NCBI GenBank assembly: GCA_046518185.1
Contig: JBKGRZ010000005.1
Coordinates: forward strand, 124,001-188,000
Direction: 5' to 3'
DNA length: 64,000 bases
Source: Scandinavium vulneris_A
GTDB lineage: Bacteria > Pseudomonadota > Gammaproteobacteria > Enterobacterales > Enterobacteriaceae
The notes beneath the pieces were generated by a model. The model did no database searches. It was not told the origin of the DNA and saw nothing but the letters and a program-made list of their open reading frames with translations. The translations under genes were made by a program, and so were the position numbers. Positions 26,243 through 35,362 of the stretch are shown piece after piece. Numbering within the stretch: position 1 is the first letter of the stretch; each line of letters opens with the position of its first letter.

Positions 26243-28240
26243 TTATTTCCGGCCTAGCACTTTCTTCGCTTTCTCGACAATATTCTCCACCGTAAACCCG
26301 AAGAACGGGAACAGCTTGTCGGCTGGGGCCGATTCGCCGAAGGTGGTCATGCCGACAATCGCGCCTTTCAGGCCGACGTATTTGTACCAGTAGTCGGCAA
26401 TGCCGGCTTCGACCGCCACGCGGGCAGAGACGTCAGACGGCAGCACCGATTCCCGATACGCTTCATCCTGGGCGTCAAATGCATCGGTCGACGGGAGGGA
26501 GACCACCCGCACGCTGTGTCCGTCGGCGCGCAGTTTTTCCGCCGCCAGCACGGTTATCTCCACTTCCGACCCCGTCGCAATCAGAATGATATCCGGCTTG
26601 CCGCCCGCGTCCTTCAGGATGTAGCCCCCACGCGCGATGGCCTTCACCTGGTCTGGGGTACGTTCCATTTGGGCCAGATTCTGGCGGGAGAGGATCAATG
26701 CGGTTGGCCCGGTATGACGTTCGACGGCCGCTTTCCACGCCACCGCAGTTTCAACCTGATCGCACGGTCGCCAGGTGCTGAAATTCGGCGTCAGACGCAG
26801 GCTGGCAAGCTGTTCCACCGCCTGGTGCGTCGGCCCATCTTCACCCAGCCCGATGGAGTCGTGGGTGTAGACCATGATTTGCCGGGCCTTCATCAGCGCC
26901 GCCATACGTGCCGCGTTGCGGGCGTACTCGACGAACATCAGGAAGGTGGCGGTATAGGGCACAAAACCGCCGTGATGGGCGATGCCGTTGGCGATGGCGG
27001 TCATCCCGAATTCACGCACCCCGTAGTGAATGTAGTTCCCGGCGAGAGAGTCTTTCAGCGAGACCGACTCTTTCCAGATAGTCAGGTTACTCGGGGCGAG
27101 ATCGGCAGAACCGCCCAGCAGTTCGGGCAGGATTGGCCCATAGGCGTTGAGTGTATTTTGTGAGGCTTTGCGACTGGCGATTTTTGCCGGTTCCGTCTGC
27201 AGTTTCTGGATGTAATCCACCGTGGTTTTTTGCCAGCTTTCCGGCAGTTCACCGCTCATCCGTCGCAGGAATTCAGCGGCCAGCTCCGGATGCGCTTTTT
27301 TATAGGCGGCGAGTTTCTCATTCCAGCTCTGTTGGGCTTTTTCCCCTTTCTGATGGGCGTCCCAGCCGGTGTAAATCTCTTTCGGGATCTCAAACGGCGG
27401 GTACTTCCAGCCGAGCTGTTTCCGCGCCAGGGCGACTTCTTCTTCACCCAGCGCCGCGCCGTGTGATTCCTCTTTCCCGGCTTTATTCGGCGAACCGAAG
27501 CCAATCACCGTCCGGCAGATAATCAGCGACGGCTTGTCCGTCACGCTTTGCGCTTCAATAATCGCCTTTTTCACCGCCTCCGGGTCATGCCCGTCGACGT
27601 CATGCACCACGTGCCAGTGATAGGCTTCGAAGCGTTTGGCGGTGTCATCGGTGAACCAGCCCTCGGTTTCACCGTCAATCGAGATGCCGTTACTGTCATA
27701 GAAGCCAATCAGTTTGCCCAGCCCCAGCGTGCCCGCCAGCGAGCAGACTTCGTGCGAAATGCCTTCCATCAGGCAACCGTCGCCCATGAAAACGTAGGTG
27801 TAGTGATCGACAATCTCATGGTCCGGTTGGTTAAACTGCGCCGCCAGCGTGCGTTCAGCAATCGCCAGACCCACCGCATTCGCCAGCCCCTGACCGAGCG
27901 GCCCGGTGGTGGTTTCAATCCCGGGGGTATAGCCGATTTCCGGGTGACCTGGGGTTTTGGAATGCAGCTGACGGAAGTTTTTCAGCTCTTCCATGGGCAG
28001 ATCGTAGCCGGTCAGATGCAGCAGGCTGTACAGCAGCATCGAGGCGTGACCGTTGGAGAGAATAAAGCGGTCACGATCGTACCAGTGGGGATCGGTCGGG
28101 TTGTGCTTGAGGAAATCATTCCACAGCACTTCGGCAATGTCTGCCATCCCCATCGGCGCACCGGGATGGCCGGAATTGGCTTTCTGCACGGCGTCCATAC
28201 TCAGGGCGCGAATCGCGTTGGCTAGCTCTCTACGGGACAT
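26243..28240 (-). CDS. tktB: Transketolase 2 TktB
   Basis: 665-residue thiamine-diphosphate enzyme of the pentose phosphate pathway that transfers two-carbon ketol units. The TPP motif GDGCLMEGISHEV is at about 153-165; catalytic His-containing segments SNGHASMLLY (about 62-71) and YTHDSIGLGEDGPTHQ (about 463-478) are present. Start at 28240 is chosen because GGAGG precedes it; an upstream in-frame start at 28258 is less likely. Adjacent to talA (21 bp), which in K-12 forms the stationary-phase talA-tktB pair; called TktB rather than TktA on that ground. Confidence 0.95.
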   Translation of the reverse strand: MSRRELANAIRALSMDAVQKANSGHPGAPMGMADIAEVLWNDFLKHNPTDPHWYDRDRFILSNGHASMLLYSLLHLTGYDLPMEELKNFRQLHSKTPGHPEIGYTPGIETTTGPLGQGLANAVGLAIAERTLAAQFNQPDHEIVDHYTYVFMGDGCLMEGISHEVCSLAGTLGLGKLIGFYDSNGISIDGETEGWFTDDTAKRFEAYHWHVVHDVDGHDPEAVKKAIIEAQSVTDKPSLIICRTVIGFGSPNKAGKEESHGAALGEEEVALARKQLGWKYPPFEIPKEIYTGWDAHQKGEKAQQSWNEKLAAYKKAHPELAAEFLRRMSGELPESWQKTTVDYIQKLQTEPAKIASRKASQNTLNAYGPILPELLGGSADLAPSNLTIWKESVSLKDSLAGNYIHYGVREFGMTAIANGIAHHGGFVPYTATFLMFVEYARNAARMAALMKARQIMVYTHDSIGLGEDGPTHQAVEQLASLRLTPNFSTWRPCDQVETAVAWKAAVERHTGPTALILSRQNLAQMERTPDQVKAIARGGYILKDAGGKPDIILIATGSEVEITVLAAEKLRADGHSVRVVSLPSTDAFDAQDEAYRESVLPSDVSARVAVEAGIADYWYKYVGLKGAIVGMTTFGESAPADKLFPFFGFTVENIVEKAKKVLGRK

Positions 28241-28261
28241 AAAATTCCTCCGTGGCAAAAG

Positions 28262-29212
28262 TTACAGTTTGGCGGCAAGCAGGTCTTCCAGTTTGCGCTG
28301 GTCGACGGCGAACAGGCGGATACCTTCCGCCAGCTTATCGACCGCCATGGGATCCTGATTATGCTCCCAGCGGAATTCAGCTTCGGTCAGCGGGGTAGGA
28401 CGGTTGAAGTACTGGGCGGTCGGGATAAGCTTGCGTTCGACCAGCTCTTCTTTCTCTTGCAGCTCTTTGAGCAGCGCCGGGGCGATGGTCAAACGGTCAC
28501 AGCCCGCCAGGGCCAGAATTTGTTCGGTGCGGCGGAAGCTCGCGCCCATCACGATGGTTTCATAGCGGTGCTGTTTGAAGTAATCATAAATATTGCGCAC
28601 CGATTTCACGCCTGGATCTTCTTCCACCACGTACGGGTCCATCGGTTCCCGCTGCTGATACCAGTCGTAAATACGCCCGACGAACGGGGAGATCAGGAAC
28701 ACGCCCGCTTCGGCGCAGGCGCGGGCCTGGGCGAAGGAGAACAGCAGCGTCAGGTTGCAGTGAATACCTTCTTTTTCCAGCACTTCGGCAGCGCGAATGC
28801 CTTCCCAGGTTGAGGCGAGTTTGATAAGGATCCGCGATTTGTCGATGCCCTGATCGGCATACAGCTCAACCAGATGGCGCGCTTTGGCTATGCTTTTTTC
28901 CTGGTTGAACGACAGGCGGGCATCCACTTCGGTGGACACACGGCCGGGGATGCTTTTCAGAATTTCCGCACCGAAGCTGACCGCCAGTTTGTCGCAGGCA
29001 TCACTGACCTGCTGCTCGCGGCTGCTACCCTGTTTTTTGGCATACGCCACCGCGTCGTCGAGCAGGTGGCCATAATGCTCAAGGCCGGCGGCCTTCAGCA
29101 ACAGCGAAGGGTTGGTGGTGGCATCTTCCGGTTGATAGTGGCGAATGGATTCGATATCGCCGCTGTCGGCGACCACGGTGGTGAACTTCTTGATTCCGTC
29201 TAGCTGGTTCAT
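28262..29212 (-). CDS. talA: Transaldolase A TalA
   Basis: 316 residues. Transfers a dihydroxyacetone unit in the non-oxidative pentose phosphate pathway. The Schiff-base lysine is Lys131 in ILIKLASTWEG, and DATTNPSLLLKA (about 30-41) is conserved. GGAGTC precedes the ATG. Cotranscribed with tktB. Divergent from maeB across 221 bp. Confidence 0.96.
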   Translation of the reverse strand: MNQLDGIKKFTTVVADSGDIESIRHYQPEDATTNPSLLLKAAGLEHYGHLLDDAVAYAKKQGSSREQQVSDACDKLAVSFGAEILKSIPGRVSTEVDARLSFNQEKSIAKARHLVELYADQGIDKSRILIKLASTWEGIRAAEVLEKEGIHCNLTLLFSFAQARACAEAGVFLISPFVGRIYDWYQQREPMDPYVVEEDPGVKSVRNIYDYFKQHRYETIVMGASFRRTEQILALAGCDRLTIAPALLKELQEKEELVERKLIPTAQYFNRPTPLTEAEFRWEHNQDPMAVDKLAEGIRLFAVDQRKLEDLLAAKL

Positions 29213-29433
29213 GAAAAGAGACTCCTTATTACGTCATGCATAACTAAAAAGCATAGCAGACGGGTACGCCTTGGTTTACGACACCCCTTAACAGGAGTGT
29301 TAAAAATTAATAACAAAAGCGCGTTTTCATGACGAGAGTATGGCGGCCTTCAAAGTTTACGCAGCCGCGAACGGCGATACTCAGGAGTTAACACCGGGAA
29401 CACTTTTCTGACGTGACGTAAAAGGAACATAGA

Positions 29434-31713
29434 ATGGATGACCAGTTGAAACAAAGCGCCCTCGATTTCCATGAATTCCCAACGCCGGGGAAAATTCAGG
29501 TCTCTCCGACCAAACCGTTGGCGACGCAGCGTGACTTGGCGCTGGCCTATTCGCCGGGCGTTGCTGCCCCGTGCCTCGAAATCGAAAAAGATCCGCTGGC
29601 GGCCTTCAAATATACCGCCCGTGGCAATCTGGTGGCGGTGGTGTCGAACGGCACCGCGGTGCTGGGGCTGGGCAATATCGGCGCGCTGGCCGGGAAACCG
29701 GTCATGGAAGGCAAAGGGGTACTGTTCAAAAAATTTGCCGGGATTGACGTGTTCGATATCGAAATTGACGAACTCGATCCGGATAAGCTGATTGATGTGG
29801 TAGCGGCCCTGGAGCCGACGTTCGGCGGCATCAACCTGGAAGATATCAAAGCACCGGAGTGCTTCTACATCGAGCAGAAGCTGCGCGAGCGCATGAAAAT
29901 CCCGGTGTTCCACGACGATCAGCACGGCACGGCGATCATCAGCACCGCAGCCATTCTCAACGGCCTGCGCGTGGTTGAGAAAAACCTGTCTGATGTGCGG
30001 ATGGTGGTTTCCGGCGCGGGTGCCGCAGCGATTGCCTGTATGAACCTGCTGGTGGTGCTCGGGATGCAGAAGCACAACATCGTGGTCTGCGACTCCAAAG
30101 GCGTTATCTACAAAGACCGCGAGCCGAACATGGCGGAAACCAAAGCCGCCTACGCGGTGGTCGATGACGGCAAACGCACCCTGGATGACGTGATTGAAGG
30201 GGCCGACATCTTCCTCGGCTGTTCAGGCCCGAAAGTGCTCACCCAGGAGATGGTCAAGAAAATGGCGCGCGCGCCAATGATCCTCGCCCTGGCCAATCCG
30301 GAGCCGGAAATTCTGCCGCCGCTGGCGAAAGAAGTGCGTCCTGACGCGATAATTTGCACCGGACGTTCCGACTACCCGAACCAGGTCAACAACGTGCTGT
30401 GCTTCCCGTTCATCTTCCGTGGGGCGCTGGACGTAGGTGCGACCGCGATCAACGAAGAGATGAAACTGGCGGCGGTTCATGCCATCGCAGAACTGGCGCA
30501 CGCGGAGCAGAGCGAAGTGGTGGCCTCGGCCTATGGCGATCAGGACCTTAGCTTCGGCCCGGAGTACATCATTCCGAAACCGTTTGACCCGCGTCTGATT
30601 GTTAAAATCGCCCCGGCGGTGGCCAAAGCGGCGATGGATTCCGGCGTGGCGACGCGTCCGATTGCCGATTTTGCGGCGTACGAAGAGAAGCTGAGCGAGT
30701 TCGTCTACAAAACCAACCTGTTCATGAAACCGATTTTCTCTCAGGCGCGCAAAGAGCCGAAGCGCGTGGTGCTGGCGGAAGGCGAAGACACCCGCGTCCT
30801 GCACGCCACCCAGGAACTGATCACTCTTGGCCTTGCCAAACCTATCCTGATTGGTCGTCCGAATGTCATCGAAATGCGCCTGCAAAAACTGGGGCTACAG
30901 ATGAAGCCGGGCGTCGATTTCGACATCGTGAATAACGAATCCGATCCGCGCTTTAAAGAGTACTGGATGGAGTACTACAACATCATGAAGCGCCGGGGGA
31001 TAACCCAGGAGCAGGCGCAGCGGCATGTGATCAGCAACACTACGGTGATCGGCGCGATCATGGTTCAGCGTGGCGAAGCGGATGCGCTGATTTGCGGCAC
31101 GATTGGTGATTATCACGAGCATTTCAACGTCATTCAGCAGCTGTTTGGCTACCGCGACGGCGTGCATACGGCGGGGGCGATGAACGCGCTGCTGCTGCCG
31201 AGCGGCAACACCTTTATTGCGGATACCTACGTTAACGACGATCCGACCCCGGAGCAGTTAGCGGAGATTACGCTGATGGCGGCAGAAACCGTGCGTCGCT
31301 TCGGGATTGAGCCGCGTGTGGCGCTGTTGTCGCACTCTAACTTTGGTTCGTCTAACTGTGCGGCCGCGACCAAAATGCGTAACACGCTCGATTTAGTGCG
31401 CGAGCGCGATCCGGAGCTGATGATTGACGGAGAGATGCACGGCGATGCCGCGCTGGTCGAAAGCATTCGTCACGAACGTATGCCGGACAGCCCGCTGAAA
31501 GGGGCGGCGAATATTCTGGTGATGCCAAATATGGAAGCCGCGCGAATCAGCTACAACCTGCTGCGGGTGTCGAGTTCAGAAGGGGTGACCGTCGGGCCGG
31601 TGCTGATGGGCGTGGCGAAACCGGTGCATATTCTGACCCCGATTGCCTCGGTGCGTCGAATCGTGAATATGGTCGCGCTGGCGGTGGTTGAGGCACAGAC
31701 TGAACCGCTGTAA
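29434..31713 (+). CDS. maeB: NADP-dependent malic enzyme MaeB (fused to PTA-like domain)
   Basis: 759 residues. Residues about 1-425 are the malic enzyme part (malate to pyruvate and CO2, making NADPH), with GVAAPCLEIEKDP, the catalytic FHDDQHGTA segment and a Rossmann fold around VVSGAGAAAIACMN. Residues about 430-759 are a phosphotransacetylase-like domain that in E. coli MaeB binds acetyl-CoA as an allosteric regulator rather than catalysing. AAGGA lies upstream of ATG 29434. In K-12 eutS is the next gene downstream; here only a REP sequence follows. Confidence 0.97.
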   Translation: MDDQLKQSALDFHEFPTPGKIQVSPTKPLATQRDLALAYSPGVAAPCLEIEKDPLAAFKYTARGNLVAVVSNGTAVLGLGNIGALAGKPVMEGKGVLFKKFAGIDVFDIEIDELDPDKLIDVVAALEPTFGGINLEDIKAPECFYIEQKLRERMKIPVFHDDQHGTAIISTAAILNGLRVVEKNLSDVRMVVSGAGAAAIACMNLLVVLGMQKHNIVVCDSKGVIYKDREPNMAETKAAYAVVDDGKRTLDDVIEGADIFLGCSGPKVLTQEMVKKMARAPMILALANPEPEILPPLAKEVRPDAIICTGRSDYPNQVNNVLCFPFIFRGALDVGATAINEEMKLAAVHAIAELAHAEQSEVVASAYGDQDLSFGPEYIIPKPFDPRLIVKIAPAVAKAAMDSGVATRPIADFAAYEEKLSEFVYKTNLFMKPIFSQARKEPKRVVLAEGEDTRVLHATQELITLGLAKPILIGRPNVIEMRLQKLGLQMKPGVDFDIVNNESDPRFKEYWMEYYNIMKRRGITQEQAQRHVISNTTVIGAIMVQRGEADALICGTIGDYHEHFNVIQQLFGYRDGVHTAGAMNALLLPSGNTFIADTYVNDDPTPEQLAEITLMAAETVRRFGIEPRVALLSHSNFGSSNCAAATKMRNTLDLVRERDPELMIDGEMHGDAALVESIRHERMPDSPLKGAANILVMPNMEAARISYNLLRVSSSEGVTVGPVLMGVAKPVHILTPIASVRRIVNMVALAVVEAQTEPL

Positions 31714-31727
31714 TGTCGTTGGTTTAC

Positions 31728-31757
31728 GCCCGGTGGCGCTTGGCTTACCGGGCCTAC
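31728..31757. repeat. REP element
   Basis: GCCCGGTGGCGCTTGGCTTACCGGGCCTAC-type palindrome in the 51-bp gap between convergent maeB and hemF. Confidence 0.8.
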
Positions 31758-31764
31758 AGGTTCC

Positions 31765-32664
31765 CTACACCCAGTCCCGAACCGGAATAAACTCACTCAA
31801 GGCAGCCTCCGGGCTGCCTTCTTCTGGCTGATAGTTATACTCCCAGCGCACCAGCGGCGGCATCGACATCAGAATCGACTCCGTGCGGCCACCGGTCTGC
31901 AAACCAAACAGCGTGCCGCGATCCCACACCAGATTGAACTCCACGTAACGGCCCCGGCGATAAAGCTGGAAGTCGCGCTCGCGTTCGCCCCATGCCAGCG
32001 CTTTTCGGCGTTCAACAATTGGCAGATAGGCCTCGGTATAGCCGTCCCCCACCGCCTGCATAAAGGCGAAGCACTGGTCGAAATCAGGGGTGTTTAAATC
32101 ATCAAAGAACAGGCCGCCAATGCCGCGCTGTTCGTTGCGATGCTTGAGGACGAAGTAGTCGTCGCACCATTTTTTGTAGCGCGGATAGACATCCTCCCCA
32201 AACGGCAGGCAGAGACTGCGGGCAACGCTGTGCCAGTGCACCGCATCGTCTTCAAAACCGTAATAGGGCGTTAAATCGAAGCCGCCACCAAACCACCAAA
32301 CCGGATCTGCGCCCTCTTTTTCGGCGATGAAGAACCGCACGTTGGCATGGCTGGTGGGCACGAACGGGTTGCGCGGATGTACCACCAGCGACACGCCCAT
32401 CGCTTCGAAGCGACGGCCTGCCAGTTCCGGGCGATGGGCGGTAGCCGAGGCGGGCATTGCATCGCCGTAAACGTGGCTGAAGTTGACGCCTGCCTGTTCA
32501 AACACGCCGCCGTCGCGCAGTACGCGGCTACGCCCGCCACCGCCCGCGTCGCGCTGCCAGCTATCTTCGACAAAATCATGCCCGTCGACTGCGGCGAGCT
32601 GCTGGCAGATTCGATCCTGAAGACTCAGTAGAAAGGTTTTTACCTGTGCGGCATCCGGTTTCAT
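31765..32664 (-). CDS. hemF: Oxygen-dependent coproporphyrinogen III oxidase HemF
   Basis: 299 residues, E. coli length. Oxidative decarboxylation of coproporphyrinogen III to protoporphyrinogen IX in heme synthesis. Conserved segments GGGGRSRVL (about 41-49), SHVYGDAMPASAT (about 63-75), HANVRFF (about 106-112) and WWFGGGFDLTPYYG (about 123-136) are present. Its ATG overlaps the amiA stop by one base, so it is translated as an amiA-hemF unit. eutR, its K-12 neighbour, is absent. Confidence 0.97.
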   Translation of the reverse strand: MKPDAAQVKTFLLSLQDRICQQLAAVDGHDFVEDSWQRDAGGGGRSRVLRDGGVFEQAGVNFSHVYGDAMPASATAHRPELAGRRFEAMGVSLVVHPRNPFVPTSHANVRFFIAEKEGADPVWWFGGGFDLTPYYGFEDDAVHWHSVARSLCLPFGEDVYPRYKKWCDDYFVLKHRNEQRGIGGLFFDDLNTPDFDQCFAFMQAVGDGYTEAYLPIVERRKALAWGERERDFQLYRRGRYVEFNLVWDRGTLFGLQTGGRTESILMSMPPLVRWEYNYQPEEGSPEAALSEFIPVRDWV

Positions 32665-33533
32665 TAACGTCTCTTCACATGCGCTTTCTGGTTATCAAAC
32701 CAGTTGAAATAACTGACGATGCCGGAGGCAATCGCGTTGGCAATTTTCTGCCGGAAGGCGGCGGTGCCCAGCAGCTTTTCTTCGCCCGGGTTGGTGATAA
32801 ACGAGGTTTCCACCAGCACCGACGGGATCGACGGCGACTTCAGCACCACAAACGCCGCCTGTTCAGTATTACGGCTGTGCAGGCGATGCACCGGTTTAAT
32901 CTGTTTCAGGATATGCGACCCGAGGGTCAGGCTGTTCTTGATAGTGTCCGTTTGCACCAGATCGAACAGCACCTGCTGTAACAGGTGATCTTTATCCAAC
33001 GCCTTCTTACCCGCCAGCTCATCGACGGCGTTTTCCTTATCGGAAAGGTATTTCGCCATGGCGCTACTCGCCCCACGGTTAGAGAGCGCAAACACCGATG
33101 CGCCAGCGGCACTCGGGTTGGTAAACCCGTCGGCGTGGATGGACATAAACAGATCGGCGCCGTGCTTGTGCGCGATTTCAACCCGATCATATAGCGGAAT
33201 AAACGTGTCGCCGGTGCGGGTCAAGCGGGCATCAATGCCGTGACCGCGCAGAATCGAACGCACGTTTTTGGCGATTGCCAGTACCACATGTTTCTCTTTA
33301 GAACCGCCGTGGCCTATGGCCCCGGTATCAATGCCGCCGTGACCCGGATCGAGCACCACAATTCGTTTGGCCCTGCTTTTTTTCGCGGCAGGTTTACTGT
33401 GACCGTTGCTGGTTTTCAGCGTTTCTTCTTTGGCAATGGCGTTCGACATGCCGGACAGGGTCAATGCAGCCAGTCCGGCTTTCAGCACCTGGCGGCGCGA
33501 AGCGAGTATTTTTAAGGGTTTGAAAGTGCTCAT
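32664..33533 (-). CDS. amiA: N-acetylmuramoyl-L-alanine amidase AmiA
   Basis: 289 residues. N-terminal twin-arginine signal SRRQVLK (12-18) followed by a hydrophobic stretch, then an Amidase_3 zinc domain from about residue 57 (VVLDPGHGGIDTGAIG; HKHGADLFMSIHADG; VLVETSFITN). AmiA cleaves septal peptidoglycan in the periplasm and is activated by EnvC. Tat export is known for E. coli AmiA. Downstream hemF overlaps by 1 bp. Confidence 0.96.
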   Translation of the reverse strand: MSTFKPLKILASRRQVLKAGLAALTLSGMSNAIAKEETLKTSNGHSKPAAKKSRAKRIVVLDPGHGGIDTGAIGHGGSKEKHVVLAIAKNVRSILRGHGIDARLTRTGDTFIPLYDRVEIAHKHGADLFMSIHADGFTNPSAAGASVFALSNRGASSAMAKYLSDKENAVDELAGKKALDKDHLLQQVLFDLVQTDTIKNSLTLGSHILKQIKPVHRLHSRNTEQAAFVVLKSPSIPSVLVETSFITNPGEEKLLGTAAFRQKIANAIASGIVSYFNWFDNQKAHVKRR

Positions 33534-33746
33534 GCGGCCCGAGTTGTAATAATGATTAATCCATGTGTTATATCGTATCGTGTTTTCCGTTACGACAGTC
33601 CGGGATGAGAATTGTTTTACTTTTCATTTCAATACGTGACAATGCGACATTATGCCATTTTTTTGAGCTTGATTGCGCAGATATTGGAATATTAGGACGT
33701 TCACGCCATAATCACTGTTTTTATACCTAAGAAGATGGGCAATACC

Positions 33747-34172
33747 ATGGAGATTCGCGTTTTTCGCCAGTCCGATTTCGAAGAGGTTATTACGCTCTGG
33801 GAGCGTTGCGAGCTGTTACGCCCATGGAACGACCCGGAAATGGATATCGAACGTAAGCTCAACCACGACGTGAGCCTTTTCCTGGTCGCGGAGGTGAACG
33901 GCGAAGTGGTCGGGACGGTGATGGGCGGCTACGATGGTCATCGCGGCTCGGCCTATTACCTCGGCGTTCATCCGGAATACCGTGGTCGCGGCATCGCCAA
34001 TGCGTTGCTCAGTCGTCTTGAGAAAAAACTGATTGCACGCGGGTGCCCAAAACTTCAGATCATGGTGCGGGAAGATAATGATATGGTTCAGGGCATGTAT
34101 GAGCGCCTCGGCTATGAACATGCTGATGTGGTTGTGCTCGGTAAGCGCCTGATTGAAGATGAAGAATATTGA
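33747..34172 (+). CDS. ypeA: GNAT family acetyltransferase YpeA
   Basis: 141 residues and nearly the same sequence as E. coli YpeA. GNAT fold with the acetyl-CoA loop HPEYRGRGIANALL (about 76-89). Substrate unknown. The start at 33747 follows E. coli (MEIRVF); an in-frame ATG at 33735 with AAGAAG before it would add four residues. Its end overlaps the start of yfeZ by 14 bp. Confidence 0.93.
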   Translation: MEIRVFRQSDFEEVITLWERCELLRPWNDPEMDIERKLNHDVSLFLVAEVNGEVVGTVMGGYDGHRGSAYYLGVHPEYRGRGIANALLSRLEKKLIARGCPKLQIMVREDNDMVQGMYERLGYEHADVVVLGKRLIEDEEY

Positions 34173-34608
34173 TTTTTTGCCGTCGGCATACGATGGTCAC
34201 GGGCGGCTTCGGCTGCCTTTTGTGTTCTGGGGCGTGTTGTTATTGCAGGCGCGAACCTGGGTGCTATTTGTGATGGCCGGAGCGTCACGCCAGCAGGGCG
34301 ATACGCTGCTGAATCTGTTCTATCCCGATCACGACAATTTCTGGCTGGGTCTGCTGCCGGGCTTGCCCGCGGTGGTCGCCTTTTTAATCAGTGGGCGACG
34401 TCATCAGCTTCCACGCCTGTGGACAGGAATGCGCTGGCTACTGATGGTGGCTCAGCTCTCGCTGTTGGTCTGGCAGCCGCTGTTATGGTGGCAGGGCGAG
34501 CCGCTGTCCGGCGTCGGACTGGCGCTGGTGATTGTTGACGGTTTTGCTCTCTGGTGGCTGTTCAGCAACCGCCGTTTACGCGCCTGTTTTGCCCCACCCG
34601 AGGATTAA
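34159..34608 (+). CDS. yfeZ: Inner membrane protein YfeZ (DUF2919)
   Basis: 149 residues with four hydrophobic spans (about 21-40, 58-77, 92-111, 119-136) and conserved LRLPFVFWGVLLLQARTWVLF. Family of unknown function. Translation start lies inside ypeA (overlap), so the two are coupled. The start at 34159 is taken as the ATG; a TTG two codons earlier is possible. Confidence 0.88.
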   Translation: MKNIDFLPSAYDGHGRLRLPFVFWGVLLLQARTWVLFVMAGASRQQGDTLLNLFYPDHDNFWLGLLPGLPAVVAFLISGRRHQLPRLWTGMRWLLMVAQLSLLVWQPLLWWQGEPLSGVGLALVIVDGFALWWLFSNRRLRACFAPPED

Positions 34609-34609
34609 T

Positions 34610-34637
34610 GGCACTTTTCTGCCATTCTGGACTCCAA
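34610..34637 (+). promoter_or_regulatory. Sigma-E-like promoter of yfeY
   Basis: GGCACTT, a 16-bp spacer and TCCAA match the sigma-E pattern GGAACTT-N16-TCNAA with one change in the -35. It lies 31 bp before the yfeY ATG, and YfeY is named in other enterobacteria as an RpoE-regulated lipoprotein. Confidence 0.65.
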
Positions 34638-34668
34638 CAGGCGTTTTTTTACATACAAGGATCCTGGA

Positions 34669-35256
34669 ATGAAATCATTGCGTTTATTGCTCTGCGCGCT
34701 GCCTCTGGCTTTAACCGGCTGTGCCACCGTTAGCTCAGGCTTCAGCTCGGTAAACTGGTCGGCAGCCTATCCGTGGAACTGGTTTGGTTCCTCAATGGAA
34801 GTCACCGAGCAGGGAGTGGGCAACCTGACCGCCTCAACGCCAATGGATGAGAAGGCCATCGACGATGCGCTGGACGGCGACTATCGTCTGCGCACGGGGA
34901 TGAAAACCGACCACGGCCAGATCGTGAAATACGTTGAAGCGCTGAAAGGCGATAAGGTGGCGCTGGTGGTGAACGGCGACGCGGGCACCGTCAGCCAGAT
35001 TGAGGTGCTGGATAACGATATTGCCGCCGCCGATGGCACCAAAATCGGGACCCCGTTCAGTGACGTTTACAGCAAAGCTTTCGGCAACTGCGAGAAAGCC
35101 AGCGGTGATGACAGTGCCAGCGTCATGTGTAAGGCCAAGGACAGCCAGCATATCAGCTACCTGTTTAGCGGCAGTTGGGGCGGCCCGCAGGAACTGATGC
35201 CGCCGGACGACTCCCTTAAATTCTGGAAAGTCAGCAAGATTATCTGGCGTCGTTAA
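34669..35256 (+). CDS. yfeY: RpoE-regulated lipoprotein YfeY
   Basis: 195 residues with a lipoprotein signal ending LALTGC, Cys18 lipidated. The mature part is soluble and rich in charged residues with SVNWSAAYPWNWFG near its start. Role in the envelope is unknown; sigma-E control suggests a response to outer membrane stress. AAGGATCC spaced before the ATG. Confidence 0.93.
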   Translation: MKSLRLLLCALPLALTGCATVSSGFSSVNWSAAYPWNWFGSSMEVTEQGVGNLTASTPMDEKAIDDALDGDYRLRTGMKTDHGQIVKYVEALKGDKVALVVNGDAGTVSQIEVLDNDIAAADGTKIGTPFSDVYSKAFGNCEKASGDDSASVMCKAKDSQHISYLFSGSWGGPQELMPPDDSLKFWKVSKIIWRR

Positions 35257-35362
35257 TTTGCGCACGAGCAAGCTGTCTCCATGAAAAAGCGGGTATAATC
35301 CGCGCTATCAATAATGCCACGGGGTCGTGGCATCTTTTTTTCGCTTTTCAGGAGAAGCAGCG

